Part shown: piece after piece, positions 31,693-42,706 of the stretch
Position numbering within the stretch: the stretch's first letter is position 1
Layout: every line of letters begins with the position of its first letter
Assembly (NCBI RefSeq): GCF_018860155.1
Contig: NZ_JAHKNI010000002.1
Location: forward strand, 288,713 to 352,712
Source: Nocardia albiluteola
GTDB taxonomy: Bacteria > Actinomycetota > Actinomycetes > Mycobacteriales > Mycobacteriaceae
Reading direction: 5' to 3'
Length of the DNA stretch: 64,000 bases
The notes under the pieces: model-generated
Database searches by the model: none
Told to the model about the DNA's origin: nothing
The model's input: the letters and a program-made list of their open reading frames with translations, nothing else
Position numbers and translations under genes: made by a program

Positions 31693-33360
31693 ATGGCCTA
31701 TGTGATCACGCAGCGTTGTTGCAACGATGCCAGCTGCGTACCCGAGTGCCCGGTCGATTGCATTCGTCCGACTCCGGAACAACCCGAGTTCGCGACGACC
31801 GAGCAGCTCTACATCGACCCCGACACCTGCATCGACTGCGGCGCCTGCGTGGATGCCTGCCCGGTGGAGGCCATCTTCTCCGAGGATGATCTGATCGCCT
31901 CCCTGGGCCGGTTCAGTGACATCAACGCCGCGTACTTCCAGCGCCATCCGCTCGAGTCGAATTTCGATCCGCTGGTGACGCCCGCGCGCCCGCCGAAGGA
32001 ACTGGGCACGCTGCGGGTCGCGATCGTCGGGGCCGGTCCCGCGGCCTGCTATGCGGCCGACGAGCTGCTGCGCCGCGCGGACGTCGAGGTGGAGATGTTC
32101 GACCGGCTGCCCACGCCGTGGGGGCTGGTGCGCGCGGGCGTCGCGCCCGACCATCCCGGTACCAAGGGGGTATCGAGCATGTTCGAGAGCGCATTCCGCC
32201 GCGACACCCTGCAGTACCACCTGAATGTCGAGGTGGGGAAGCATATTTCGCACGAGGAGCTGCTGGAGCACCACCACGCGGTGATCTACGCGGTCGGCGC
32301 CTCCACCGATCGCCACCTGAACGTGCCCGGTGAGGATCTGCCCGGCAGCCATTCCGCGACCGAGTTCGTGGCCTGGTACAACGGGCATCCCGACTACGCC
32401 GAGCGCACCTTCGACCTGTCGGGCGAGCGTGCGGTGATCGTCGGCAACGGCAACGTCGCACTGGACGTGGCGCGCGTGCTCACCCTGTCCCCGGACGAGC
32501 TGGCCAAGACCGATATCGCCGATCACGCCCTGGATGCGTTGCGGCAGAGCAACATCCGCGAGGTCGTCGTGCTGGGCCGCCGCGGCCCGCTGCAGGCCGC
32601 GTACACCTCCTCGGAGTTCCTGGCGCTCGGTCACCTGAAGGGCATCGACGTCGTCATCGACCCCGCCGAGCTGGAACTGGATCCGGAAAGCCGAGCGCTG
32701 CTGAATGATCCGGAGATCGAGCCCTCGCAGCGCCTGAAATACGAACTCGCGCAGGAGTATGCCGCCAAGGCGGCGAATCCGGCCAACAGGCGCATCGTCT
32801 TCCGCTACCTGACCTCGCCGACCGCGATCACCGGCGCCGACCACGTCGAGGGAATCGACTTCGTCCACAACGAATTGGTCAGCGAGAACGGGCAGCTGGT
32901 GGCCCGTGCCTCGGATCGCACCGAGTCACTGCCCGCCTCGCTGGTGCTGCGGTCGATCGGCTACCGCGGTCAGCCCGTCGGCGCGCTGCCCTTCGACGAG
33001 CGCAGCGGCACCATCCCGAACGAGCACGGCCGGGTCGTCGCGGACGGCTCGCACCTGGCGGGGATCTACGTCTCCGGCTGGATCAAGCGCGGCCCGCGCG
33101 GCGTCATCGGCTCCAACCGGGTCGATGCCACCGAGACCGTCGAGCAGCTCCTCGCCGATTTCACCGCGGGCAAACTCGAGGCGCCGCAGGGTGATCGGGC
33201 CGCGCTGAAGGTGCTGCTCGAGCAGCGGCAGCCGGAACGGGTGGACCGCGAGGGCTGGAAGGCCATCGACGCGGCCGAGAAGAGTGCGGGCAAGTCCGGC
33301 GGGCGGCCGCGGGTCAAGCTCACCTCTCGCGAGGATCTGCTCAAGGCCGCCCGGGGGTAA
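31693..33360 (+). CDS. fprB: Ferredoxin-NADP reductase fused to 4Fe-4S ferredoxin (FprB)
   Basis: A 555-residue fusion. The N-terminal ferredoxin (about 1-70) has two cysteine motifs, CCNDASCVPECPVDC and CIDCGACVDACP. The rest is an adrenodoxin-reductase-type flavoprotein with FAD motif VAIVGAGPAACYAADELL and NADP motif VIVGNGNVALDVARVL. The layout and length match M. tuberculosis FprB (575). It moves electrons between NADPH and iron-sulfur partners, for instance toward P450s. The ATG 31693 gives the family start (MAYVITQRCC). It is divergent from the SixA gene across 244 bases. Confidence 0.94.
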   Translation: MAYVITQRCCNDASCVPECPVDCIRPTPEQPEFATTEQLYIDPDTCIDCGACVDACPVEAIFSEDDLIASLGRFSDINAAYFQRHPLESNFDPLVTPARPPKELGTLRVAIVGAGPAACYAADELLRRADVEVEMFDRLPTPWGLVRAGVAPDHPGTKGVSSMFESAFRRDTLQYHLNVEVGKHISHEELLEHHHAVIYAVGASTDRHLNVPGEDLPGSHSATEFVAWYNGHPDYAERTFDLSGERAVIVGNGNVALDVARVLTLSPDELAKTDIADHALDALRQSNIREVVVLGRRGPLQAAYTSSEFLALGHLKGIDVVIDPAELELDPESRALLNDPEIEPSQRLKYELAQEYAAKAANPANRRIVFRYLTSPTAITGADHVEGIDFVHNELVSENGQLVARASDRTESLPASLVLRSIGYRGQPVGALPFDERSGTIPNEHGRVVADGSHLAGIYVSGWIKRGPRGVIGSNRVDATETVEQLLADFTAGKLEAPQGDRAALKVLLEQRQPERVDREGWKAIDAAEKSAGKSGGRPRVKLTSREDLLKAARG

Positions 33361-33396
33361 ATCGCCCCCCGGCCGGCCGGGAATGGTCGTGCTCGC

Positions 33397-34170
33397 TCAG
33401 GCCGGGAGCGGGCCGATCCGCACCACCGTGGTCGTGGTGCCACCGACGACGAACCACAGGCGAAGGGCCGGATTGCCGGTGTGGTCGCCGGATTCGAAAC
33501 GGCTGCGCACGTTGATGTGCTCGCGTGCCAGCACCGGCGCGACGTATTCGATGACCGCCCGATGTGGCCCGGCCACGAGCTTGGGGTGGTCGATCAGGGA
33601 GTGCTCCACGGCCTGCCAGTAGACGGCATTGTTGACGTGGTTGAACTGGTCGATGTCGGTGGCGCGCACCGGGAACGGCAGATCGACATCCGATTCCGGC
33701 GGTGTCGCGTCGGTCAGCCACGGCCGCCAGCGCAGCCGCGTCTCGGTGGTGGTGCGGGACAGGTGCGCCAGGCCCTCGTCACTGATCCGCGTGGGCATCA
33801 TGGTCGATTCGTTCAGATTGATCCAGAAACCCTCGGTCTCGATGAGACCGCCGTTCTCGCTGGTGATCCGGACCCGCATATTGGTCCACCGCGTGGACAT
33901 CGCCGAGCACCAGCGCCGAAGCTCCACCCGGTCCGGCCACAGAATCGGCCGCACCACATCGATGACCGTGCGCCGCACCACCCACACCGGGTCCGTCCGC
34001 TGGAAGAAGCCGCTCTGCAACTCCTCCCACGCCACGTCCTGCAGGTACCGCGCGACCGCGTCGAGCCGTAAACGGTTGTAAGGATCCACATCACCAGCCC
34101 GGATGGGCCACGCCGTGGCGAAGCCCATGCCCTCCTGGGGAAGCGGGGCGAGTGGCTGATCGAGTGACAC
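33397..34170 (-). CDS. Acyl-ACP thioesterase family protein
   Basis: A 257-residue protein with two hot-dog domains, as in FatA-type acyl-ACP thioesterases and their actinobacterial relatives, which release fatty acids from acyl carriers. Recognisable segments: LDAVARYLQDVAWEEL in the first half, and FPVRATDIDQFNHVNNAVYW in the second with the family Asn/His active-site residues. GTG 34170 is chosen because GAGGAG lies six bases upstream. Convergent with fprB. Confidence 0.88.
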   Translation of the reverse strand: MSLDQPLAPLPQEGMGFATAWPIRAGDVDPYNRLRLDAVARYLQDVAWEELQSGFFQRTDPVWVVRRTVIDVVRPILWPDRVELRRWCSAMSTRWTNMRVRITSENGGLIETEGFWINLNESTMMPTRISDEGLAHLSRTTTETRLRWRPWLTDATPPESDVDLPFPVRATDIDQFNHVNNAVYWQAVEHSLIDHPKLVAGPHRAVIEYVAPVLAREHINVRSRFESGDHTGNPALRLWFVVGGTTTTVVRIGPLPA

Positions 34171-34792
34171 TGGTGCTCCTCGCGCTGCACGGTGTGCCGC
34201 GTTCTTCATGCGGTGCTACTTGTGAATGACTTTACGGCTCGCACCCCACTTCGTTACGCCGAGATCTCCGTACTCGCCCGTAGGGGATGTCCGATTTGCC
34301 TCGATGTCGAGGGGAGGTGTGCGGATGCCCTGGGCTTGGCGGCTGCCGATCGGGCTGAGCGCGATCATGGAGGTTACTGCGGCGTAGCGACGGCACATCG
34401 CGGCCTCCGTGACGCGCGGGTGGCGTGATCGGGCCTCGGCGCATCGAGGCACAGCCGGCTGCCGGACCGGATTCTATGGTGACGGCTGATCGCGTCGCGA
34501 AGGCTCATCGCAGCCGCGTTGCTGAGCGTGGACGTGGCGCCTGAGGTGAGTGGTTCTCGTGACCGTGTGGTGGCCCGCCCAGCCCCGGGCGCTACGGATC
34601 GAGCGCTCGGCCGCGCCCGCCTGTCCGATCGCGGGGTCGCCGCCCAGCTATGGAAGCGGGACATGATCACTTCGATCCCCGTGACGAGTTGTCAAGGCGT
34701 ACAGTGCATTTACTGGGGATACCGAGTAGCCGGTATCAACAGCACATTTCGTGATGCTCCACCGAGGGGGAGCATGGATTGCTGGGGGACGG
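34171..34792. other. 622-base region without a recognisable gene
   Basis: Open frames of 60-100 codons exist on both strands but have no credible ribosome sites, no family resemblance and irregular codon use. The region leads into a compositionally different patch (34.8-35.9 kb) and may contain decayed genes. The thioesterase promoter presumably lies at its left end. Confidence 0.5.
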
Positions 34793-35101
34793 ATGGCATT
34801 CCGTTTGTGGCGTCGCGTGGTGTCCGATAAGCGAGCTCGGGTCGTGCTGTGCGCCGTGATCGCGGTGCTGGCGATGGCTTTGACCGTTCGGGTCGTGCAG
34901 GTGCTACTCACGCCGACGGCGGCGAGCAGGCACGGGATCGATGCGGCACGGCGCCTGCCGGTGCTGGCGCCGGTGAACAACCCGAAGCCGTTGCCACACG
35001 GTCCAGCCCACCCGGCGCCACGGGCCGATGCAGTTCTACGAAAATCAGCAACCCATACCAAACCCATATGGATAGCTGAGGTTCCTGCAGCTTCTAGATG
35101 A
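34793..35101 (+). CDS. Hypothetical single-span membrane protein
   Basis: 102 residues: a basic N-terminus (MAFRLWRRVVSDKRAR), one hydrophobic span (about 17-38) and a Pro/Ala/His-rich tail predicted to be outside the cell. Unknown function. GGGGGA lies just before the ATG. It is 19 bases ahead of another unknown gene, and both fall in a patch of lower GC than the surroundings, which suggests recent acquisition. Confidence 0.5.
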   Translation: MAFRLWRRVVSDKRARVVLCAVIAVLAMALTVRVVQVLLTPTAASRHGIDAARRLPVLAPVNNPKPLPHGPAHPAPRADAVLRKSATHTKPIWIAEVPAASR

Positions 35102-35120
35102 AACTTTGAAAGGGTGCGTG

Positions 35121-35546
35121 ATGAAGATTGTTCCAGGTGAGCTGCCGATTGGATTCGGTCGAAAGTTTCATTTGAGTTACATTGGGAGCCATGCTCAATT
35201 ATTGTTTCGCAGCGGCAGGGGCGGCTATCATCAAGGTTGCACTTTGAAGTACGATTCGGTTGTTGATGTTCTGTTCAAGAATGTCGGCGCTATTGCAGTT
35301 GCGGAAAATTACATGCCCTTGAAGGTGTCCCTTGCTGACGAGGCTGAGACCGAAGAGTTCATCCGATTTCTAAACTGCGAGATCGGCAACCGGAAGCTAT
35401 ATGTCTTGCGGGGTGGCGACGAAATCGGTTATGTGCTCGCTGGCGCGCTATATTGGGTCGACGATCATGAAGGGTCCACCGAAGAGCCCGGTGTTCTCAT
35501 TGCAGCGCCGCAGCGTTCGGATGACCTGGTGGTGATGAGTGCATAA
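35121..35546 (+). CDS. Hypothetical protein of lower GC content
   Basis: A 141-residue soluble acidic protein with no recognised family. The sequence is well ordered with alternating strands and helices (FHLSYIGSHAQLLFRSG, then AEFI-type helix in DEAETEEFIRFLNCEI). Codon use contains many A/T-ending codons, unlike flanking genes, pointing to horizontal transfer. AAAGGG precedes the ATG at 35121; an in-frame TTG at 35106 is less likely. Size and genomic setting would suit an immunity or antitoxin-like protein, but nothing in the sequence proves this. Confidence 0.6.
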   Translation: MKIVPGELPIGFGRKFHLSYIGSHAQLLFRSGRGGYHQGCTLKYDSVVDVLFKNVGAIAVAENYMPLKVSLADEAETEEFIRFLNCEIGNRKLYVLRGGDEIGYVLAGALYWVDDHEGSTEEPGVLIAAPQRSDDLVVMSA

Positions 35547-35640
35547 TCCGGTGGGTAGATCCGATTCGGAGCACCAGCCGATTTCACTGCCATATGATGT
35601 TCACTAGTGCTATCCGCCACCCCATAGGTCGTCGATTGGT

Positions 35641-35910
35641 ATGCGTATGAGCGTGTTGTGGACGCCGGGCATCTTCGAGCGGTTGGGCGGCGTGTCGTCC
35701 GTGCTGATCGCTGGTGCCGGTGGCGGGTTCGATGTTTATGCCGGGCTGCCGATCTATTTTGCGCTGCGAGATTCGGGCGTGACCGCGCATCCGATTTGCA
35801 GAGCAGTGGGAGTGAGGATCAGGGGGGCTGCGGGCGAGGCTTTGACAGCCAGGAAGCGCACTACGGTGGCGAGGTCGGTGGGATCGAAAGCGCGCTTAGG
35901 AACGATGTAG
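35641..35910 (+). pseudogene. Truncated DUF1152 gene remnant
   Basis: The first 48 codons read IFERLGGVSSVLIAGAGGGF then DVYAGLPIYFALRDSGV, the hallmark N-terminus of DUF1152 proteins (normally about 300 or more residues, nucleotide-binding-like fold). After about position 35780 similarity ends abruptly and the frame runs through unrelated sequence to a stop. The rest of the gene is absent, so this is a 5' fragment left by deletion or rearrangement in the low-GC patch. Confidence 0.6.
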
Positions 35911-35969
35911 GCGCGGTGGGGTGAGAATCCTGGAATTCTCGGTTTGTGTGATCTCCACGGAACTCTCTG

Positions 35970-37091
35970 TCAGTAGCCGTGGTATCCGTTGCCGTTCAGG
36001 TAGGAGACCACGCCGGGGTGTTCGAGGGTGCCGTATCTGCCGATCGAATAGCGGGCCCCGGCGACGATGTTGTCGACCGGGTTCCAGATATCGGTGTGGC
36101 CGGGGGCGGCCCACTGGTTGAAGGTGCTGTCGATGGTTTGCATCAGGCCCTTGGAGGGGTGGCCTGCCGCGGCGTTACTGTCGTAGTTGTTGATGGCGTT
36201 GGGGTCGCCGCCGGATTCGCCCTGGATGATGATCTCCAAGGCCTGTTCGTTGATCTGATCGGGGGAGTAGCCCATGGAGATCAGGATCTGCTTGGCCTGT
36301 TCGATCCATTCCTTCTCGGTGCCGGACGGTTTGATCGTCGGGGCGTTACCGCTGGAGGGGGTCGAGTAGGAGATGTTGCTGTTGTGGGTGCCGCCGTGCG
36401 AGGTCGTGCTGTTGCCGTTGGAGGTGTACTGCGAGGTGTCGTTCGCGGTTGACGGGGCGGTGACGGAACTCGGGACCGTGGGAGCTGGAACCGTCACGCC
36501 CAGGCTGGGATCCCCGAGCCCGTTGTAGGCCGCGTCCACCTTCACCTTGGCGTCGTTGACGGCCTTGACTGCGTCGTTGGCGGCCGATTCGGCCTGCGCC
36601 AGCGCGCCGACGATCGCAAGGTGATGGTTCGCGGCGAGGAGGTCCTGAATCCATTTCTGTGTGGACTTCTCGTCGTCTCGCAGGTTCTTCTGATTGTCGA
36701 AGTAGGTCTTTCGGGCGGTCGCGGTGACCTCGCCGGTGTCGGCGACCTCGAACGGATCCGAGGGCACCGCCTCCTTGCCCGTGGGATGGATGGCCGCGTC
36801 GCGCGCGTCCAGCACCGCCTTCTTCGTGTTGTTCAGCTGGTCCACATGCAGATTCAGCGCCTTCTGCAGGTCCAGCAGCGCGGCGCTCACGGGAGATGCG
36901 CGCGTCTTCTCCGTGTCCATGCGGGTGCGGGCGGCCGCGGCCGCGTTGCCGTCCCACTGCAGGTTGGTGATTGTGTTGTAGGCATTGCCTATCGCCGTGT
37001 CGAGGCTCGTGCTGGTGGTGCCGACGGTTCCGCTCGCCGTACCGAGCTTGGACGGGTCCCACTTCTCGACATCGGAAACTGTGAGTGTCAT
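35970..37091 (-). CDS. Type VII-associated lytic transglycosylase (SLT domain)
   Basis: A 373-residue protein. The N-terminal 200 residues are helical and contain a WXG-type turn (LQWDGNAAAAARTRMD near 44-59), as in ESX substrates; a Thr/Ser/Asn-rich linker (205-255) follows; the C-terminus (about 270-373) is an SLT transglycosylase with catalytic E292 in QGESGGDPNAI and GLMQTIDSTF. It probably cleaves peptidoglycan after export through a type VII system; there is no Sec signal. The ATG overlaps the stop of the upstream secretion-target gene (ATGA). Confidence 0.88.
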   Translation of the reverse strand: MTLTVSDVEKWDPSKLGTASGTVGTTSTSLDTAIGNAYNTITNLQWDGNAAAAARTRMDTEKTRASPVSAALLDLQKALNLHVDQLNNTKKAVLDARDAAIHPTGKEAVPSDPFEVADTGEVTATARKTYFDNQKNLRDDEKSTQKWIQDLLAANHHLAIVGALAQAESAANDAVKAVNDAKVKVDAAYNGLGDPSLGVTVPAPTVPSSVTAPSTANDTSQYTSNGNSTTSHGGTHNSNISYSTPSSGNAPTIKPSGTEKEWIEQAKQILISMGYSPDQINEQALEIIIQGESGGDPNAINNYDSNAAAGHPSKGLMQTIDSTFNQWAAPGHTDIWNPVDNIVAGARYSIGRYGTLEHPGVVSYLNGNGYHGY

Positions 37092-37393
37092 GCGTGCATT
37101 CCGATCTTGCTCAGATCGTCGGCGAACTGCTGGTCCGTCATCGTGAGGGCCTTACCGGCCTGCTCCACCGAATTGGCGAGATTGGTCACGCGGTCCGAAA
37201 TACGGTGCAGCGCATTGTCAACGGAGGTCTTGGTGGCGGTGCACGTCGTTTCCCAGTCGGTTCCCGGAAGCGCTCCGACGGCTTGGTCCAGACCGGGATT
37301 CAGCTTGCCGATCGCGCCCGCCTCGTCGGTCAACGCCTTGGCGAAGTTGCTCAACGCGGTGATATCGACGTTCATCGAAGGTTCCGGTGCCAA
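37088..37393 (-). CDS. WXG100/EspC-like type VII secretion target
   Basis: A 101-residue, all-helical protein of the type VII secretion target class: two helices joined by a turn at GTDWETT (residue W about 51), and a C-terminal MTDQQFADDL resembling the YxxxD/E export signal with F in place of Y. Partner of the coupled SLT transglycosylase, probably forming a co-secreted heterodimer. TTG 37393 is preferred because AAGGGGG lies just upstream; the ATG at 37375 lacks a ribosome site. No ESX core genes are in the window. Confidence 0.75.
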   Translation of the reverse strand: MAPEPSMNVDITALSNFAKALTDEAGAIGKLNPGLDQAVGALPGTDWETTCTATKTSVDNALHRISDRVTNLANSVEQAGKALTMTDQQFADDLSKIGMHA

Positions 37394-37514
37394 GACATCC
37401 CCCTTGTTCACAGTTCGGCGGGCCCAAGCGTAGCAAAAGGCGGTCCCGTGGACAGCCCGCCGCGAAGAGCGGTTAACTTGATTTCCACACCCCGCGGATG
37501 TGAGGAGTCGATTC

Positions 37515-38489
37515 ATGCGTGCAGCCCAGGTGAGCAAGCTCGAGGGGCCCGAATCCATCGAAGTGGTCGAGATCGCGGAGCCGCAGGCCTATGCCGGTGG
37601 CGTGGTGATCGACGTGCACGCGGCGGGGGTGGCGTTTCCGGACGTGCTGATGACCCGGGGGCTGTATCAGATGAAGCCCGAGCTGCCGTTCGTGGTGGGC
37701 GGGGAGGTCGCCGGGGTGGTGCGGTCCGCGCCCGATGATGCGCACGTGCGGGCCGGCGATCGGGTGGTGGCGTTGACGCTGCTCGGCAATGCCATGGCCG
37801 AGGTCGCGGTGGCGCCGACGCAGATGGTGTTCGCGCTGCCGGACAACATTTCGCTCGAGGCCGGCGCCGGAATCCTGTTCAACGACTTGACTGTGCACTT
37901 CTGCCTGCGCAACCGCGGGCGGCTGGCCGAGGGCGAGTCGGTGCTGGTACACGGCGCGGCCGGCGGCGTGGGCACTTCGACGCTTCGACTGGCCGCGGCG
38001 CTGGGCGCGGGCCGGGTGATCGCGGTGGTCAGCACGCCGGAGAAGGCGGAGGTGGCCCGGGCAAACGGCGCGACCGACGTGGTGCTCACCGACGGATGGC
38101 TGGCCGCGGTCAAGGAACTGACCGGCGGGCGCGGGGTGGACATAGTGCTGGATCCCGTTGGCGGAGACCGCTTCACGGACAGCATTCGCAGCCTCGCCGC
38201 GGGCGGGCGGTTGCTGGTGGTCGGCTTCACCGCGGGGGAGATCCCGACGGTGAAGGTGAACCGGCTGCTGCTGAAGAACGTCGAGGTCGTCGGCGCGGCC
38301 TGGGGCGAATGGGTGATGACGCATCCCGGCTACCTACAGGAACAGTGGGCCGAGGTCGCGCCGCTGCTGGCCGCCGGGAAGATCGCCCCGCCCACGCCGG
38401 TGCTGTACCCGCTGGATCGGGCCGCGGAAGCCGTTGCGTCGCTGGACAACCGGACGGCCACCGGCAAGGTCGTCGTCACGCTGCGCTGA
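37515..38489 (+). CDS. NADPH:quinone oxidoreductase (zinc-independent MDR family)
   Basis: A 324-residue medium-chain reductase. N-terminal GroES-like domain (AAGVAFPDVLMTRGLYQ) followed by a Rossmann domain with VHGAAGGVGTSTLRLAAALG; catalytic zinc ligands are absent, as usual for quinone oxidoreductases, which reduce quinones or enoyl compounds with NADPH. GAGGAG eight bases before ATG 37515 fixes the start. Divergent from the type VII pair. Confidence 0.92.
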   Translation: MRAAQVSKLEGPESIEVVEIAEPQAYAGGVVIDVHAAGVAFPDVLMTRGLYQMKPELPFVVGGEVAGVVRSAPDDAHVRAGDRVVALTLLGNAMAEVAVAPTQMVFALPDNISLEAGAGILFNDLTVHFCLRNRGRLAEGESVLVHGAAGGVGTSTLRLAAALGAGRVIAVVSTPEKAEVARANGATDVVLTDGWLAAVKELTGGRGVDIVLDPVGGDRFTDSIRSLAAGGRLLVVGFTAGEIPTVKVNRLLLKNVEVVGAAWGEWVMTHPGYLQEQWAEVAPLLAAGKIAPPTPVLYPLDRAAEAVASLDNRTATGKVVVTLR

Positions 38490-38534
38490 CGCCTCGGTGT
38501 GCCGGTCGGACCCCCCGACTACCGTGAGCGAATT

Positions 38535-39647
38535 ATGAAGCTGTCCGAACGAACCCTGAACCGGACGCTGCTGACCCGGCAGCATCTGCTGGAGCGCTCG
38601 AAACTGTCCGTTCCGGACATGTGCGCCCACCTGGTGGGCCTGCAGGCGCAGGACGTGCCGCCGCCGTTCATCGGATTGTGGAGTCGCATCCAGGATTTCG
38701 ATCCGGCGACGGTGTCCGGGGCGCTGCTGGATCGGTCGCTGGTCCGGATCACCCTGATGCGGGCGACCATTCACATGGTCGTCCCCGCGGATGCGCTGCG
38801 CATCGCGCCGCACATCCAGCCGGAGCTGGAGAAGATTCCGTTCCGCGCGGGGTTCAATTCCGGCGCGATGCTCGGGCTCGATCCCGAGGAGGTGCGCCGC
38901 CGGGGCGAGAAGGCCCTCGGCGACGAGCCGTTGACGGCCGCGGAGCTGCGTTCGATCGCCGCGCGGGAGTTTCCCGACCGCAATCCGTCGGCGGTGCTGC
39001 AGACCTGGCTCTATCAGCTGCCCGTGCTGCAGACCCCGCCGCGCGGCCTCTGGAAGAACAACAGCCGCCCGGTGTGGTCCCGTATCGAGCCGTGGCTGGG
39101 TGCGCCGCTGGACGACGGTTATCCGCTGGCGGAGTTGGTCATTCGCTATCTGCGCGCATTCGGTCCCGCGACGACCGCCGACGTGCAGGCCTGGTCCAGG
39201 CTCACCGGCATCGCCGAGGCCGTCGCGCAGCTGGGTGACCGGGTCCGCACCTACACCGACGAGCGCGGTCGCACCCTCTACGACCCCGCCGACGCCGAAC
39301 TCGCCGATCCGGACCTGCCCGCCCCCGTGCGGTTCCTCGGCTGGTACGACAACGCCATCCTGTCCCACAAGGACCGCAGCCGCATCGTCCCCGACGGCGC
39401 CGCACCCCCGCTGCAGCACATGGCGGCCCAGGTCTCGCCCATCCTGCTCGACGGCTACCTCTCGGGCATCTACAAGATCTTCCCCGACCGCGGGCGCGCC
39501 CGCCTCCGAATCGTCCCGGGCCGCACCTGGTCCGCGGCCGAACGCGCGGCCGTCGAGGCGGAAGGTGCCGCGCTGCTTGCCTTTGTGGAACCGGACCTCG
39601 ACCCGAACATCGAAATACTCACTCAGGGAGCGGATCTGCGCATCTGA
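38535..39647 (+). CDS. Winged-helix DNA-binding domain protein (AlkZ-like, HTH_42)
   Basis: A 370-residue protein of the HTH_42 family, built from tandem winged helices. The LVGLQAQD motif (about 33-40) corresponds to the QxQ/QxD active-site element of AlkZ-type DNA glycosylases that repair bulky or crosslinked lesions. Actinobacteria carry several paralogues of uncertain substrate. ATG 38535 gives the family start MKLSERTLNRTLLTRQ. It follows the quinone oxidoreductase by 45 bases, so co-transcription is possible. Confidence 0.85.
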   Translation: MKLSERTLNRTLLTRQHLLERSKLSVPDMCAHLVGLQAQDVPPPFIGLWSRIQDFDPATVSGALLDRSLVRITLMRATIHMVVPADALRIAPHIQPELEKIPFRAGFNSGAMLGLDPEEVRRRGEKALGDEPLTAAELRSIAAREFPDRNPSAVLQTWLYQLPVLQTPPRGLWKNNSRPVWSRIEPWLGAPLDDGYPLAELVIRYLRAFGPATTADVQAWSRLTGIAEAVAQLGDRVRTYTDERGRTLYDPADAELADPDLPAPVRFLGWYDNAILSHKDRSRIVPDGAAPPLQHMAAQVSPILLDGYLSGIYKIFPDRGRARLRIVPGRTWSAAERAAVEAEGAALLAFVEPDLDPNIEILTQGADLRI

Positions 39648-39654
39648 CGTCGGC

Positions 39655-41492
<1,838 letters not shown>

Positions 41493-41532
41493 GGGCGGGT
41501 GCATTCGCGGGGTCGTCGGTAGACTCCGCGCC

Positions 41533-42066
41533 ATGCGGAGGATCACGTCGGCGGTAGTCACGGGCGCGGCCATCGCGGCGCTGTTGACGGCGTGCGGGTC
41601 GGGGAGCAATTCGACCGACGACAGCTCGTCGGTGCGGCCGCCGATGAAGGTGGCCGCACCGGGACCCTTCGTCGGCGAGTGCGGCGGCGTCACCGATCAA
41701 GAGGTCAGTGACATCGGCGGCCTGGGCCAGATTTCGGAGCAGTACAAGAACGCCGTCGGCTGTAGTTGGCAGGCAACGGGATTGGGCGCGGCGAGTGTGA
41801 CCTTCGCCTCCTACCGTGGCAGCCCGCTCGGGCGCGAGAAGGCATGGGTGACCGCGCAGGGGCGCAACCCGGAGACCATCGACGTGGGCGGGCACTCGGG
41901 CTTCCAGGACGCCACCCCCGACGGCAGCATCTGCGATTTCGCGGTGCAGCTCGGCGACGACTTCTTCGAATGGTCCACCTCCTCCGGTGTGTTCGGCGGC
42001 CACGACGCCACCCCGTGCGACAAGAACCGCAAGCTGGCCGAGCTCACAGTGCAGCGCATGAAATGA
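41533..42066 (+). CDS. DUF3558 lipoprotein
   Basis: A 177-residue putative lipoprotein with lipobox LLTAC (Cys about 21) and a DUF3558 domain: a small cell-surface fold with conserved cysteines (GECG, VGCSW, GSICDF, ATPCDKN). Function unknown; common in Nocardia and relatives, often in tandem. The TGA overlaps the ATG of the next DUF3558 gene (ATGA). Confidence 0.85.
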   Translation: MRRITSAVVTGAAIAALLTACGSGSNSTDDSSSVRPPMKVAAPGPFVGECGGVTDQEVSDIGGLGQISEQYKNAVGCSWQATGLGAASVTFASYRGSPLGREKAWVTAQGRNPETIDVGGHSGFQDATPDGSICDFAVQLGDDFFEWSTSSGVFGGHDATPCDKNRKLAELTVQRMK

Positions 42067-42620
42067 GGGGTATGAGAGGCGCCAGGAAGGCTCGCGCGGC
42101 GATCGTCGCCACGGTGGTGCTGGCGGTGGGGCTGACCGCGGCCGGCTGCGGCAAGACGATCACCGGCCACGCCCAGCCCGCCGGCAGTGGCGGCGGGCTG
42201 AATACGAACTTCGACAAGCTGCTCCGCGAATGCAACGTGGTGCAGAACAGCGAGATCGTGAAGGCGACCGGTGCGCAGGACGCGAACTCCTCGTTCAACG
42301 GCGCGGTCTGCATGTGGCTGCTGGACGGCACGCCCAGCGGCGACGGCATGGTCACGCTGAACTGGTACGAGATGGGCTCGCTGAGCAACGAGAAGGCGAC
42401 GAACGCCAAACTCGGCTATCCGACCAACGACATCACTGTGCAGGGCCGCCGTTCGCTGGAGATTCACCGGCCCAACGATCCGGACTCGTGCGGCGTGGAG
42501 GCCCCGGCCGCCGATACCGGGATCATCGGCTGGTGGGTCAACTATCACCCGGGCAGTCACCCGGATCCGTGCGCCGCGGCCAGCAAGCTGGTGTCGCTGA
42601 CCCTGAATCTGTCCCGCTGA
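42063..42620 (+). CDS. DUF3558 lipoprotein, tandem copy
   Basis: A 185-residue lipoprotein with lipobox TAAGC (Cys about 29) followed by a DUF3558 domain (LLRECNVVQNSEIVKATG, then GAVCMWLL, DPDSCGVEA and DPCAAASKLV). It is clearly paralogous to the preceding protein and likely acts with it. ATG 42063 gives a four-base overlap; an ATG at 42072 is also possible. Confidence 0.85.
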   Translation: MRGMRGARKARAAIVATVVLAVGLTAAGCGKTITGHAQPAGSGGGLNTNFDKLLRECNVVQNSEIVKATGAQDANSSFNGAVCMWLLDGTPSGDGMVTLNWYEMGSLSNEKATNAKLGYPTNDITVQGRRSLEIHRPNDPDSCGVEAPAADTGIIGWWVNYHPGSHPDPCAAASKLVSLTLNLSR

Positions 42621-42677
42621 GTCCGCGGCGGGGGTGGGTGAGTGGCCGTGCGAACGGGTACGTAAGTGACCCTGTTT

Positions 42678-42706
42678 TTGCCCCGACTCGCGTCGGCGGG
42701 TATCGT
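42678..42706 (+). promoter_or_regulatory. Probable promoter of the str operon
   Basis: TTGCCC (42678-42683) and TATCGT (42701-42706) are separated by 17 bases, a plausible sigma-A promoter for rpsL. It would give a 5' leader of about 214 bases. The gap 42621-42926 contains no gene; GAGGAAAG precedes the rpsL ATG. Confidence 0.5.

Noticed and set aside
34192..34670. Short open frames on both strands between thioesterase and the unknown membrane protein
   Set aside because: No ribosome sites or recognisable domains; irregular codon use.
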